This document shows positions 46,472 through 57,989 of a stretch of DNA of 64,000 nucleotides, piece by piece. The notes beneath the pieces were generated by a model. It saw only the letters and a list, made by a program, of their open reading frames with translations, did not search any database and was not told where the DNA came from. The stretch spans positions 80,160,547-80,224,546 of the forward strand of contig CAMGYJ010000005.1 of NCBI GenBank assembly GCA_946122785.1, read 5' to 3'. A program made the position numbers and the translations under genes. The DNA is from Linum tenue (lineage: Eukaryota > Streptophyta > Magnoliopsida > Malpighiales > Linaceae). The stretch's first letter is position 1; every line of letters begins with the position of its first letter.

Positions 46472-49400
46472 ATGGAATCATCAGTCTTAGTCTGGAACGT
46501 TAGAGGATTGGGGGATCGCAATAAAAGAGACAGGATAAAGCGGCTCATTGGAATGCGAAAACCGAAAATTATTGGGCTGGTAGAAATGAAATGGGAAGAT
46601 TGTGATGAAGCCTTGATTCGTAGTATAGGGGGATCTGTTGAGCACGGATGGGTTGTGAAGTACTCTTTTTGCAGTTCTGGTGGGGTTGTAGTCTTATGGG
46701 ATAAGCTTGTTTTCTCCTGTATCTCCACTAGTATCGGCAGGTTCCTGGTGGCAGTCAAGCTTCAAGAGGTGTCTTCCCAAAAAGTGTGGAACCTTGTGGT
46801 GGTGTATGGCCCTCAAGATAGAGAAGAGAAGCTTCAGTTCCTTGATGAGATCCTTAACCTTTGTCAGAATTGCCAAGAACCTTTGTGCTTGATTGGGGAT
46901 TTTAACTTAGTTCGCAATCAGGACGATTACAGGGGTGTGAGACGCAGTAATAATCTGATGATGGAGTTCAACAATGTCATTGATGAGAGTGGCTTAATGG
47001 AGCTTCCGCTTGGGGGGAGCAGGTTCACCTGGAGTAAAGGTGGAGATCATAATTGCTTATCGAGGATTGATAGGGCCTTTATCTCGACGGGTTTTGATCA
47101 GGTGTTCCTGGATTGCTTCCTTATAGCGCTGGAGCGTATTAAGTCTGATCATTGCCCACTCCTGCTTCAATGGGGCGAGAACTACAAACCTCATCGACCT
47201 TGGAAATTTGAAAATATGTGGCTGGAAGATGCTAGATTCTATGTTGAGCTATCTGATTGGATTGGTTCTCCGCTCGATGGTCATGGTTGGACCTTTAAGT
47301 GGGCGGTCGTCTTCAGGAGCTGAAAAGTAAGATCAAATGCTGGAACAAAGAAATGTTTGGGGACCTGAATAAGAAGGTTGAGGAACAGAGAAATAAGATT
47401 CAGACTATTAATATCAGGGAAGAAGCTCAGCCCCTCTCTTCCCATGAAGCCGTCTTAAGGGAATCTCTCTTGATTGAAATCGGTAAGGTGCTGGATTTGC
47501 TAGAAATTTCTTGGAGACAGAAGTCTTGTGAGCTGTGGCTTAAAAAGGAGACAAAAAATTGGGTTATTTCCATAGGATGGCTAATTTCAAGAGAAAGATC
47601 AACCGTATTGGTAGCATCAAAATTAATGGCGTCTTGAAGGAAGGTCGGGAGAATGTCGCTAGAGGGATTGTTGGCTACTATGAAGAGCTCTTAAGCGAGC
47701 AGGTTGTGTCTAGGACCTTCCCTCGCATTTATCTTCTGCAGGGTCTATCCTCCTTGGATAAGCAAGCTATCTGCAGACCATTTACGGAAATGGAAATTTG
47801 GGCTAGCATTGTCGACAGTGATGGAGGGAAGGCCCCGGGCCCGGATGGTTTCACTTGGGAGTTTTATAAGAAGTGTTGGACTTGGCTTAAGAGTGAAATC
47901 TTGCTCGCCTTCAATGATTTCTACAGAACTGGTTTTCTCCCTGACTGTATTACTCATTCCTTCATTTGTCTGACTCCAAAGAAGGATGTTGTTGAGGACA
48001 CTCGTGATCTTTGACCGATCAGATTGATGGGGAGCTTTAATAAATTGGTAAGCAAAGTTATGGCCCGCAGGTTGAGGGATGTTCTTCCACGTTTAGTGTC
48101 TCATCAGCAAATGGCCTCTGTGAAGGGTAGACAAATTGGGGATGTTGGTCTCATTGTGTTTGAGCTTGTGGATAGTCGTAAGAAGTGCAGAAAACCGGGC
48201 CTCATGCTTAAGCTTGATATGGAGAAATCCTTTGATAATGTGAATTGGAATTGTATGTTTCAGATTCTTAATAGGCTGGGTTTTTCTGAGCAGTGGAAGA
48301 AGTGGATCAAAGGTACTATGTGTTCCCCGAAACTCTCGGTTCTGATCGATGGGGAATCTATAGGTTTTTTTTGGAGCTTTTGGAGCTCAGAAAGGGTTGA
48401 GGCATGGTGATCCATTGTCGCCTGGTTTGTTCATTTTGGTGATGGATATGTTGTCCTTTATGTTGACTAAGCTTAGTGAAAATGGCAAGATCAAATGGTT
48501 TTGTATGGATGAAGACATTGGTGGAGGGGAGGTTACCCATTTACTCTTAGTGGACGATACTCTTATCTTCTGCGGTGCCGAGTACGAGCAGGTGAATAAT
48601 ATCTTGGCGACCCTTGTGTGCTTCCAAGCTGTTACTCGCCTTAGGATTAATATGGAAAAATCTTTATGTACACGGTTGGGGATGTCCCAAACCCGGACTT
48701 CTTTGCCTCTATTTTGGGTTGCAATTGGAGCTCCGAGGTTTCCAAATATCTCGGTTTTCCTTTAGGGGCAAAACCCAACGCCGTTTCTGTTTGGGACCCT
48801 ATCATTGACAAGGTCCAGAAGAGGCTATAAGGATGGAAAGGGAAGTATTTGTCTCTTGGTGGAAGATTGGTTCTCAACAAAGCGGTTCTTTCCAGCCAGC
48901 CGATCTATTTCTTTTCCCTTCTAAGAGCTCCTAGGGTGGTGATCAAAAGAATGGAAAGCATCCAAAAGAACTTTGTGTGGGGAGGCACGAATGAAACCCG
49001 CAAGATGGCCCTTTTCAGCTGGGATATCTGCAAAGAAACTCGATCTAGGGGTGGGCTTGGTATTCTGGATCTTGCCTCTTTTAGAGGCCATGATGGGTAA
49101 GTGGCTTTGGCGGTTCGCTACTGAGAAGGGAATCTGGTGGCGTAATCTGATTAATATCAAGTACCCCAATCCCTCCTCTGTTTGGTGTACGGCGAGGAGT
49201 ACTTGCGGTTTTGCCGGATCACCTTGGACTAATATCTCAAAAGGGTATGACTCCTTTTGGACGATGGCCAGCATCAACCCTGGTAATGGGGCGTGGGTTT
49301 CCTTTTGGTGTGACAGTTGGATCCCGAAGATGGTGCTTGCGGACAGTTTCCCTAGAGTGGCAGTTGCATCATCTCTCCCCAATGCCCGGATTGCATATAT

Positions 49401-50133
49401 TTTCCCCCTTCTGGTGAGTGTTTTAATTGTCAGCTTTCTGTTTTTACAAATCTTAGGGGTGTGGCTGAAAGGGAGCGAATTAATTTGCTTAATTGTCTTA
49501 ATTCGGTTGGCATTAGCAGGGTAACCAGCGGGCCTCCCTGTCCTGTCTGGTTACCCAATCCAGATGCTTCTTTCTCTGTTCATTCCATGTGCAGGTGCTT
49601 GGCAGATGAGACGTTTGCGGGGGTCCCTAACTTTCCCTCGGACTCAGTGTGGAGATCGTTTGTCCCGGCCAAGATTAATGCTTTTATGTGGCTTGTGGCT
49701 CACAAGCATCCTTACCATTGACAATCTTAGAAGAAGAGGATGGCAGTTGGTGAACAGGTGTGAGCTCTGCTGTCACGAGGAAGAGTCTATTGATCATATC
49801 TTCATCCACTGCGTGTATGCGAAGGAGATCTGGCGCCGTGCGAAGATTATGTGCCATTCAGTTGATGTCCCGGTCGATGATATGCTCAGCTATATTAGCA
49901 GGTGGCCCATGGTCACTCCTACTGAGGTGGAGGGGTGGGTTCGGTTTGGACTTCTACATTCCATCTCTTGGTCGTTGTGGTTGGAACAAAATCAGAGAAT
50001 TTTTAGGGATGCTCATACGGCTGTTCGAGGGACCTTGAAGAAGGTATCCGGAATTCAGTTGAGTGGATCATTGCCAACAACAAAATTGACAAAGAGGAGG
50101 GTCTCAGATGGCTTGAAAGTCGGATTGGGATGA
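46472..50133 (+). pseudogene. LINE ORF2 remnant: endonuclease, reverse transcriptase, zf-RVT
   Basis: The ORF starts at the ATG at 46472. The endonuclease is uninterrupted for about 270 codons, with NVRGLGD, the GLVEMK glutamate, GDFN at about 46895, and SDHCP at about 47143. RT follows with APGPDGF near 47833, the KLDMEKSFDNVNW block near 48210, LRHGDPLSPG near 48400, and a VDD triad at 48550-48558 where ADD is usual. A zinc-binding segment (CELCCHEEESIDHIF) lies at about 49760-49805. Lesions: frameshifts near 47300, 47553 and 48364-48371 (a T-run), a TGA at 48012, and further shifts from 48700 on. Confidence 0.9.
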
Positions 50134-50923
50134 TCTGATGCGCTGTGGGTCGCGCTGTTTCTCCGCTCTGTGGCGCTTCTGCTGTTCTGCGGGTCATGAT
50201 CAGCGCCAGCTCAGGTCTGTTTGGGGCTCTGTTGATGCTCCTTTCCGGCCGCCGCTCTGCGCTGTGGGCTTTCCTTCTGCTTCGTAATTCTGCTTTTGTC
50301 GTCAGATGGGTCTGTCTGGCCTCCCGGTGCTTTTACTTGTTTTCGCCATCATTTTGTCGTTTCTGGCGGGGTTTGGTGTTAGCTTCAGGAGCGGCCTGGC
50401 CCGCTTAGTGGCTTTTTTGTTTGTTATGTGTTGGTTTGGCACCATTTCGTGTTCTGGTCTCGTTCTGCAGGAGTGGCTCGGCCCTCTTGGCTGTCCCTTT
50501 TGTTGTTATTTGTTCTTTGGACCTGGGCCTTGGTTCAGCCACTTGAACCATTGCCTTTCTGTTTTCTTCTCGGTTTTTCAATACAATTTCATCACCATTA
50601 TAAGAAGAAGAAAAATCGGATTGGTGGATTCATGGATTGAATCAAGTGGATTGGTGGATTACCCATGAATCCAAATAACATCCTAAACCAAGGACTAATA
50701 TGTAAAATGTGAAAAGTTTAGGTACCAAAATGTAATTTTCTAATGATATTTTTCGTATAAGAAAATTAAATTTGGGAACCAAAATGTAAAATATAAAAAG
50801 TATATGTACCAAACTGTAATTTGCCATTTAGATAAAATGGATTGGATTTAGATGGATTGGATTAGGTGGATATTTTTAATGGGTTGATGAATTGGATTGA
50901 GAATTGTCACCTCTAATTGTTAG

Positions 50924-51143
50924 TGAGAAAAATAACATGCCGCCATACAAATTGTCTCGTTGAGATGTCGATTTGACAATCTCAATTTGTTGATCTAGCA
51001 ATTACAGAGCAAATCGTGATCTTTCAACCATCGAATCGATGGCTGAGAACGCCGCCCCTTATTCGCTAACACGCCACAGCTCGCAAGGATTGTGAAAAGA
51101 TTAGCCAAAAATGAATAGCTCTTACTGGGTTCGGTTAGCCTGA
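50924..51143. other. Short spacer between MITE and foldback element
   Basis: No gene or repeat feature was recognised. Confidence 0.6.
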
Positions 51144-51360
51144 CTACCCCTAAAGGGTAGTGATTTTTGACACCCCCTTTATGATTGGCCAATTTTATTT
51201 CCAATCATTGGCATGTATTAATTAAACTGGTTTTTTATTTTTTTTAATCTTGTAATTTGGGGTCTCTCACCACATTGGAAAAGAGAAAGAATCTGGGGAA
51301 AAACGAAATCACCCCCATTAATTACATAATTAATTTCTCTCACTGGTACATTAATTACAC

Positions 51361-51418
51361 GTACCACTCCACTGGTACACGTACCACTCCACTGGTACAC
51401 GTACCACTCCATTGGTGC
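51361..51418. repeat. Palindromic 20-bp tandem repeats, cluster 1
   Basis: Three units of gtaccactccactggtacac run in tandem. Within each unit gtacca and tggtac can pair around a six-base loop. A partial unit precedes at 51341. Confidence 0.93.
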
Positions 51419-51509
51419 GAGCAATCCACAAGGTAGGTTAGAGTGAGAACAATACCAGTGCAATGATATTTTTCATAACAATGATAAACAATAACGGAGC
51501 AACAATGCA

Positions 51510-51587
51510 GTACCACTTCAATGATACAAATACCACTCCACTGGTACACGTACCACTCCACTGGTACACGTACCACTCCATTGGTAG
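51510..51587. repeat. Palindromic 20-bp tandem repeats, cluster 2
   Basis: One degenerate unit and three good units repeat the sequence of cluster 1 in the same orientation, about 110 bp further on inside the foldback loop. Confidence 0.93.
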
Positions 51588-51955
51588 GTCAGAGGCGATC
51601 CCAGGATGGCGGCAGCTGGAGATAGGAGGATGGTGGTGGGGGAAGGCGCTGGAGGGTTTTGGTCGTTTCAGAGTAGAGGAGGGTTCTGGTTAAAATGAAA
51701 TCAAAATGGAAAGAGGGCCCAAATGGAGAGAGAAGGAGACGAAAGGAAGAAAAAAAGGCAATTGATTGCACATTTGGGGGGGGAGCTTTTTTCTGATTCC
51801 CCATATTTTTTCCTTTTCCAATGTGGGTGAGAGACCCCAAATTACAAGATTAAAAAAAATAAAAAACCAGTTTAATTAATACTTGCCAATGATTGGAAAT
51901 AAACTTGGCCAATCATAAAGGGGGTGTCGAAAATCACTACCCCTTTAGGGGTTAG

Positions 51956-52663
51956 CATAGTATCCGACCCCGCTCTTACTTAAGGAAAATATCAAAAATT
52001 GTGAAAAGAAAATGGAAAAGGTTGGAAGCCTTTCTCGGCAAGTTGAGGAGAGGCTCAAGTCCGAGATTAACTAGACATTCACGTTCAGCCCACAATCTGG
52101 CTATCTGGCCCACTGGAGTTTATATTGAACTCACCGAGCTTCAGCCCAACAAGATTATCAGTTGCCAACCATGACTGAGATTATTCATATTTAACATATT
52201 TAATTGCCTACGAATATTCTCAAAGCACAACTGGCCTGGAATTCAATTTAATCAAACTTTATTCAACTAATTAACTTCTAATAAGTATCTTTTAGCCCCA
52301 CAGAAGAATGTTGCCTTGTATCATTCCATTCACGATTAAGAAGTAAGAACACGTATTAAAACTCTCAACAGTCTACCAAAACCGGACAAGAATTCCTGCC
52401 GAGATCTCTCATTTTGTGGCCGATACATTTTCTACCTATACAACGGAATTTGGCTTCACAATTCCTGCTATAGTTCCTGGAACCAACCCGAATATCAATT
52501 ATCCCAGTGCTCAACCTTGTATCTGCAGGGTACTTCGCCAGTTCACAAGCTACAGTTTCGGTGTAGAGATAGACGGCAGAGTGACCAGCATGGCCCTAGC
52601 TGGTAATATATGACAATGCCGTCAATCTTGCAGAAGCAAGTGGCATGATAATCACTCTTTTCT
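51956..52663. other. Region 3' of ALB3
   Basis: This holds the 3' UTR of ALB3 (immediately right of 51956-52663 on the - strand reading) and short spacer. No separate gene is supported; the 65-codon frame at 52416 has no family features and lies opposite the UTR. Confidence 0.55.
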
Positions 52664-55600
52664 CTATTCTTCTTCAGAACTTCTCTTGCTTGGACTTGTA
52701 GTAACCTTGCCATGTGATTTGATTGTGTCCTGAATTTAGAAAACACGATTCGATGTTGAGTACACACGCAAGAAAAGGGAACGAGTCAAAAATTGATATG
52801 CTTTTGGATCAATATGGTTACGATTGATTACCTGCTCTTCTTCCTGTCTGCTAAGATTGCCATTAGCAGAAGCTACATCATGCTCTGCATCAACTAGACC
52901 AGCTGGATCTTCATCTTTCTTCACTTCCTGGCTCGGCAAACCACCATTCACAGCAGCAACAGTCGAGGGATGATCAAGTTTTTCAGCACCACTTGTTGTT
53001 GGCCCGTTTTGGGTTGCATCTTCTCCTAGGACCTTCTCTTTCCCAGCCATTTGACTAGCTTCAAGGGGCGCTTCTTCAGCTATCCGCTTCTCTTCCTCTC
53101 TTTGTTTCTTTCTCCTAGCTTCCTCCTCTTTTAATTGCCTAAATCTGGGAAGAAAGACAAAACAGATTTTAGACAACATTCGCCCAACTCAATAAACTAC
53201 GGAGGACACTGGAAAAACTGACCTTTCACCAGGACGTGGTCCTTCCGGTTTCTTCTCTTCCTTTGTGGTTGTGGCTTTAGTGGGGGTAAGCTCAGCTGTG
53301 GCTTTCATGGAGTTGACATCCAATGGAGGCTTCTCAGTCTGGACCTCGATTCTCTTTATCAACTCATCATTCAGTTGCTTCACAGGATTTTTGGCGCCCC
53401 CTAACTTTTGAAGCCAAACCGTTTGTAATGTGCTCAATATGTTATTTGTAAACCTGCCAATCACGAAAAAAGAAAGAAACAAGAACACCCAAGTTGAACA
53501 TTTTGTAAGAAACTTATCAAACAAAATATTGAATCTGATTATGTGACACCGGAGGTATGAAAAGGCCAGGATCCGCTCACCAATAGAGGCTTAAACCGGA
53601 AGGAACCGAGAGCGAGAAATAGCCAATCATCAAAGGAAGTAGTTTGGTAACTACTTGAGAACTCTTCGCATTTGGGTCATTATTACTCTGTTAAGTGATG
53701 AAGCAACAGTGTTAAGATTGATACAAAAAGTTTGATTCGTGTTAACCTAATTCCTCAAGCTGTTATTATCATATAAAAAAGCACAACGGACCTGTGATGA
53801 TTGCATGATTTCTATGGAAATGTATTGAGTAGCAATCAGCAACAAAGGCAAGACGAGGTAAGCTAAGGTGTCCGGCCACCCGAGGGGTGGATGTCCATCC
53901 TGTGCAGATAAAATCCAAACAAAGCCAAATTTACTTTCTAATGATGAATTAACTGCTTTTTCATCTCTTTTCATGTCAGGGAAAAAAAGCAAACTCACGA
54001 CAAAAGGGAAAAGCCAAGAGATGCCACTGCCACTTTGCCGAGCTGCAATCGAAGTCGGACCAGAGAGGGTAGGTATCCAAAAGAACCCTTCAGTCAGCAG
54101 TCCCTTAAGTGTGTGAGAAAAGAAAAACAGTCATCCAAAGTCAGAACTAAAAATAGCCAAAATCTGAATCACGAGATGCAATGAAACTCGTGACAGTCAT
54201 CCTACCTCATCTGCAACATTTGAAAGGGCTCTGTACAGTCCAATCCATATGGGAATTGTTACCAGAGTAGGCAAGCATCCTAACAGTAAAGAGTCGCTTA
54301 AAAGACTATGTCAGCAGTGAAGAATCAAAATAAGCCTCCACCAGAGCTATGTATGAAGTGCAAAATGCAATATAAGCTTCCACGAGTTATTGCAAAATTG
54401 CAAATACTGAGAAAGAAACATAAAAACTAGTACAGTAAACAGTCACTTAAAAGACTAAGTCTACAGTGAAGAATCAAAACAGGCCTCCACTAGAGCTATG
54501 AAGTACAAAATGGAATCTAAGCCTCCACCAGTTATTGCAGAATTGCATATATTGAGAAAGAAATATCAAAACAAGTTCCAATGAAAAGATATCATAACCC
54601 GTTAATGCATCATCTGCCTACTTTGAAAGCGAAAGTGGCAACTAATACGCAGACATTGACCTCGTGATGAAAGTACAAAATGGGTAGTAGTAGTCAATCA
54701 CAAACAAGCAATTCAACAGCACGGTAAATGGGTCAACTCCCAATCAGCAGTGAAGAATCAAAATAAGCCTCCACCAGAGCTATGTATGAAGTGCAAAATG
54801 CAATATAAGCTTCCACGAGTTATTGCAAAATTGCAAATACTGAGAAAGAAACATAAAAACTAGTACAGTAAACAGTCACTTAAAAGACTAAGTCTACAGT
54901 GAAGAATCAAAACAGGCCTCCACTAGAGCTATGAAGTACAAAATGGAATCTAAGCCTCCACCAGTTATTGCAGAATTGCATATATTGAGAAAGAAATATC
55001 AAAACAAGTTCCAATGAAAAGATATCATAACCCGTTAATGCATCATCTGCCTACTTTGAAAGCGAAAGTGGCAACTAATACGCAGACATTGACCTCGTGA
55101 TGAAAGTACAAAATGGGTAGTAGTAGTCAATCACAAACAAGCAATTCAACAGCACGGTAAATGGGTCAACTCCCAATCAAACTCTATATCGTCTGAAATA
55201 CCTGCAAGAGGGTTTACTCCAGCAAGCTTATACAATCTCGCAGTTTCAAGCTGGATCTTCTCCTGCAGCAAACAATATAGAAATATAGTCAACGAAGAGC
55301 AGACCAAGTGTCCAAAAATCAACAAGATATCAAGCATTTGAACTTAACTTAATCCAATTTCATTATAAGAGCAGCATCCACTTTACCTGATCTCCAGCAT
55401 ACCTCTCCTGAACAGCCTTCACTTGTGGCTGCAATGACCTCATAGCCATTCCAGATTCCACCTAGAAACACAAATGACTACATACAGTCAACAAAGAAAG
55501 TTCTAATTCTAGCACAACACTTAATCAACCTGATTAAACGAAAAAGGTAACTCCAAACTCACAAACCTGCTTCCTAGTCAAAGGGAAAGTGGCAGCCTTG

Positions 55601-56151
55601 ACAAGAATGGTCAAGAGTATGATAGCAAAACCATAGGAATAAGGAACGTGCAAAGCCGATAACACATCCTTCAAAACCTAGAAAACCCAGATAGATTCCA
55701 ATTAGCCATAGAAATTCAAACATTCCATACCCTAAAAACAAACCAATTCCTCAAATTCCTTCAAAGCTCCCACCTTAAGAACACTTTCCAAGTAACCCGT
55801 AATCCCAGAAAGCCAATCGCTATTCTGCTTAGCAGCCGTAGTAGCCGAATCGACGGCGTCAAGATTCGCCGTCACGGCGGCGTCAGCAATCGTGTAGATG
55901 ACGCTCTCGACTTTGTCGAACAGATGTCGGACCACGCTCTCGTCCGGGTCGGGGAACAAACCCGGCCTGAACCCGAACCGAGCCACGCAGAGGGAACCGG
56001 CGCGGAGGAAGGTCTTGTGGCTGGACAAACCGGTGGTGGGGGGAAAGTAAGAGCGGTGAATTAGAGGATTGGAGGGGCCGGCCGGTCTGGTCCGGTCTGT
56101 GAAGGGAGGGAGAACAACGTGGGGAAGTACCGAAGGAAGGGAGGCCGCCAT
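52664..56151 (-). CDS. ALB3: ALBINO3 (ALB3), thylakoid membrane protein insertase, complete, 11 exons
   Basis: ALB3 belongs to the YidC/Oxa1/Alb3 family and inserts light-harvesting proteins into thylakoids with cpSRP43/cpSRP54/cpFtsY. Exons (- strand): 55774-56151, 55567-55677, 55387-55461, 55202-55262, 54206-54279, 53999-54103, 53792-53899, 53581-53687, 53223-53453, 52832-53144, 52664-52729. All introns are GT-AG and phases join to a 542-residue frame without stops. Residues 1 to about 60 look like a transit peptide. The insertase core spans about 127-345 (YGFAIILLTILVKAATFPLT; GCLPTLVTIPIWIGLYRAL; DGHPPLGWPDTLAYLVLPLL; LLPLMIGYFSLSVPSGLSLYW) with five membrane segments. The stromal tail (about 350-542) is rich in Lys/Glu, has a coiled-coil stretch near 418-445, and should bind cpSRP43. 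It is longer than I recall for Arabidopsis ALB3. Confidence 0.95.
54311..55176. repeat. Perfect 433-bp tandem duplication in ALB3 intron 4
   Basis: Unit 1 is 54311-54743 and unit 2 is 54744-55176. I compared them block by block and found no difference. Each unit contains half of an older, diverged ~146-bp repeat; compare gcctccaccagagctatg with gcctccactagagctatg. The duplication lengthens the 922-bp intron (54280-55201) but leaves its splice sites intact. Confidence 0.93.
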
Positions 56152-57580
56152 TAACGCCTTGAATTTGAAGCTCGAATACAGAAAAAGCTTGAAACTTTCG
56201 CAGGATTGCTCGAAGTAGTTCCGCTCACTTCTTCTTCTGGGGTAGGGGAAGAATACCCAACCGAAGCAGCGAAGAACAGAGGACAAAGATTTGATTTTTT
56301 TACGTCCCACTTTCCACTTCAGTGCGAGAGAAGAGAAATTGAAAGAAAGGGGAGAATTTCAGAGGAAAGGAGAAATCTAGGAGAAATGAAATATATGATA
56401 TAAATATCTTGAATTTTTATTTTCTATTAACTATCTTCACGTGCTAATTTTTTCAAATAAAGTTTAAACCTTCTAGGTATAATTAACTGAGAGTCTGAGA
56501 CCCAGAAGTAAAAAATTGAGAATTGAGGGGTTGTAAACTTGTAATCAGATTCAGAAGAGAAAGTTGAGTTTAGGTTTGGTGGTACGTTAGGGTTGCAGTA
56601 GGTTACATTTTTTAATTGATTATTACTATTTTTTAAAAATATTATTCATAATTAATTAAAGTTATAATAATCATAAAGTTATAATAAAATCTTACAAAAA
56701 AAAAAGTTATAATAAAAATTGTTGGCACTAATACTCTGCTTATTATGGCTTATTAGAAGGATTATGCCATTGTTTCAACAAAGCATCAATAAGGCCGACC
56801 ATTTTTTGTAGTGGTAGCTTATTGATCTTTAGTGCTTATGCATCATATTTTACCTATGCATGTTTCAAGAGAATAATAATGGTTTACCTAGGTAGATATT
56901 GGTTATTGTTTTCCACCAAGGGTTTTAGGGTTCTCTTTTATTGGCTTTCATAGACATTTATGTTTTAAATGTGATAAGTTAGAATTTTGTTTCATTTGAG
57001 TTTTAATTAAGATTATCGATTTTATCTTGGGAATAAATGTTAATTTTCAGCATAGCACACTCTACTATTGAAAATATAGGCTTTTTCAAGTGCTAGTTCT
57101 CTTATTGTTGGAAATTCTAAGTTCGTACTAATTTATGTGAAAGCTAAATGGTTTGCTATATTAGGGGTACTAGACATTAGCACATTTGCTCGTGGGTGAG
57201 AGAAACAAATGCATGTTACATCAATTAATATGAAAGAATTGAAATAAAGTAAGAAAACAATGGAGTGGAAAGTGTAAGAATGAAGGGAAGAAACAAAATG
57301 AAACTATCTCTTCTTTCTCAAATAGTTTTGAGCTAGATGAATAATGACTCTGTTTGGGCTTTTTTCATCCGAAAATTGCAAATTGATTTGTGAATTCCAT
57401 CCATCCCTATGGGTTATGGATACCCATCTTCAGTCCCGTTAAGAAAGCTTCAACAAACAATTGACCAGCCTCCCAAGCCGGTAAGGCAAGCGTCGCTATT
57501 GGAAGTGGAAATTCGGGATCTTAAGGATGGATTTGGGTTATGCTAAGAGGAAGTATCTTCATTAGTTCTTACTCCTTTCA
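56152..57580. other. ALB3 5' region and AT-rich spacer
   Basis: The ALB3 leader and promoter lie at about 56152-56400 (- strand). The rest is AT-rich with no gene. A coding-like stretch at 57406-57546 (+ strand; reads SVPLRKLQQTIDQPPKPVRQ) ends in a stop and is of unknown origin. Confidence 0.55.
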
Positions 57581-57596
57581 GCAAACAATAATTTTC

Positions 57597-57868
57597 TGTA
57601 AAATATCGTAATGCAGAAGGAAAAAAAAACACAATGATTTAACGTGGTTTCTCCGTTCAATGTGAACAAGACTACTCCACGGAGAGCCAAAGCTCTCAGC
57701 TGTTCTCTTATTACTGCCACACACACCAGTGACTGCGATCTCCTGAAGAAAGGGAAAAACAAGGCCCTCCTAATATACCAGTCACGTGTGAACAAGGGTA
57801 ATTAGGCTAATATGCAAATTAACATAATAGTCCTCACAAATAAAAGGATGTACAAATACAGCTCAACA
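57597..57868 (-). repeat. 3' LTR of copia element
   Basis: This 272-bp LTR reads tgtaaaat...ctcaaca on the + strand. Its partner is 62744-63011. Confidence 0.92.
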
Positions 57869-57882
57869 CTCCCCCTCAAGAT
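57869..57882 (-). other. Polypurine tract of copia element
   Basis: On the - strand tcttgagggggag precedes the 3' LTR, in the expected position. Confidence 0.75.
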
Positions 57883-57989
57883 GGAGCATGAAGATCTCGA
57901 ATGTCAAGTTTGGACAAAAGAAAGTGGAACTGCTCCGCGCCCAATGTCTTAGTGAACAAGTCGGCTATCTCGGAGGAGGTGCTAATCTT

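Larger units (their letters stand above)
43982..50616 (+). mobile_element. L1-type LINE nested in a hAT MITE
   Basis: A complete-length but mutated LINE has a duplicated leader, ORF1, ORF2 (endonuclease, RT, zf-RVT), a 3' UTR and a short A-rich (aagaagaagaaaaat) tail. The words flanking it, aaatggattg and aaatcggattg, look like a target duplication inside MITE sequence. The 3' UTR (50134-50600) is GC- and T-rich with no further domain. It differs from the LINE at 1-6735 in sequence and ORF1 type. Confidence 0.88.
43962..50915. mobile_element. hAT-type MITE of the same family, split by a LINE
   Basis: The left end tagaggtggcaaatggattg (43962-43981) and the right end attgtcacctcta (to 50915) match the MITE at 43134. 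They are flanked by a perfect 8-bp duplication, attgttag (43954-43961 and 50916-50923), although they lie almost 7 kb apart. The right MITE part starts near 50617. The material between is a LINE. Confidence 0.9.
51144..51955. mobile_element. Foldback element with about 170-bp inverted arms
   Basis: Left arm 51144-51316 and right arm 51780-51955 are long near-identical inverted repeats, including the shared runs ccctttatgattggcca, tttaattaata and ttggggtctctcacc. The centre, about 460 bp, carries palindromic 20-bp repeats and a short purine-rich stretch. The outer ends resemble ctaacccctaaagggg. The target duplication is unclear: the flanks ttagcctgac and ttagcatagt are only partly alike. It codes for nothing recognisable. 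Mutator-like or Foldback origin is possible. Confidence 0.8.

Noticed and set aside
51361..51587. Regular repeats with spacers, CRISPR-like at first sight
   Set aside because: The units are adjacent without spacers, lie inside a foldback element and are in plant DNA.
52416..52613. 65-codon + strand frame near the end of ALB3
   Set aside because: It lies opposite the ALB3 3' UTR, has no promoter or family signal, and is short enough to be chance.
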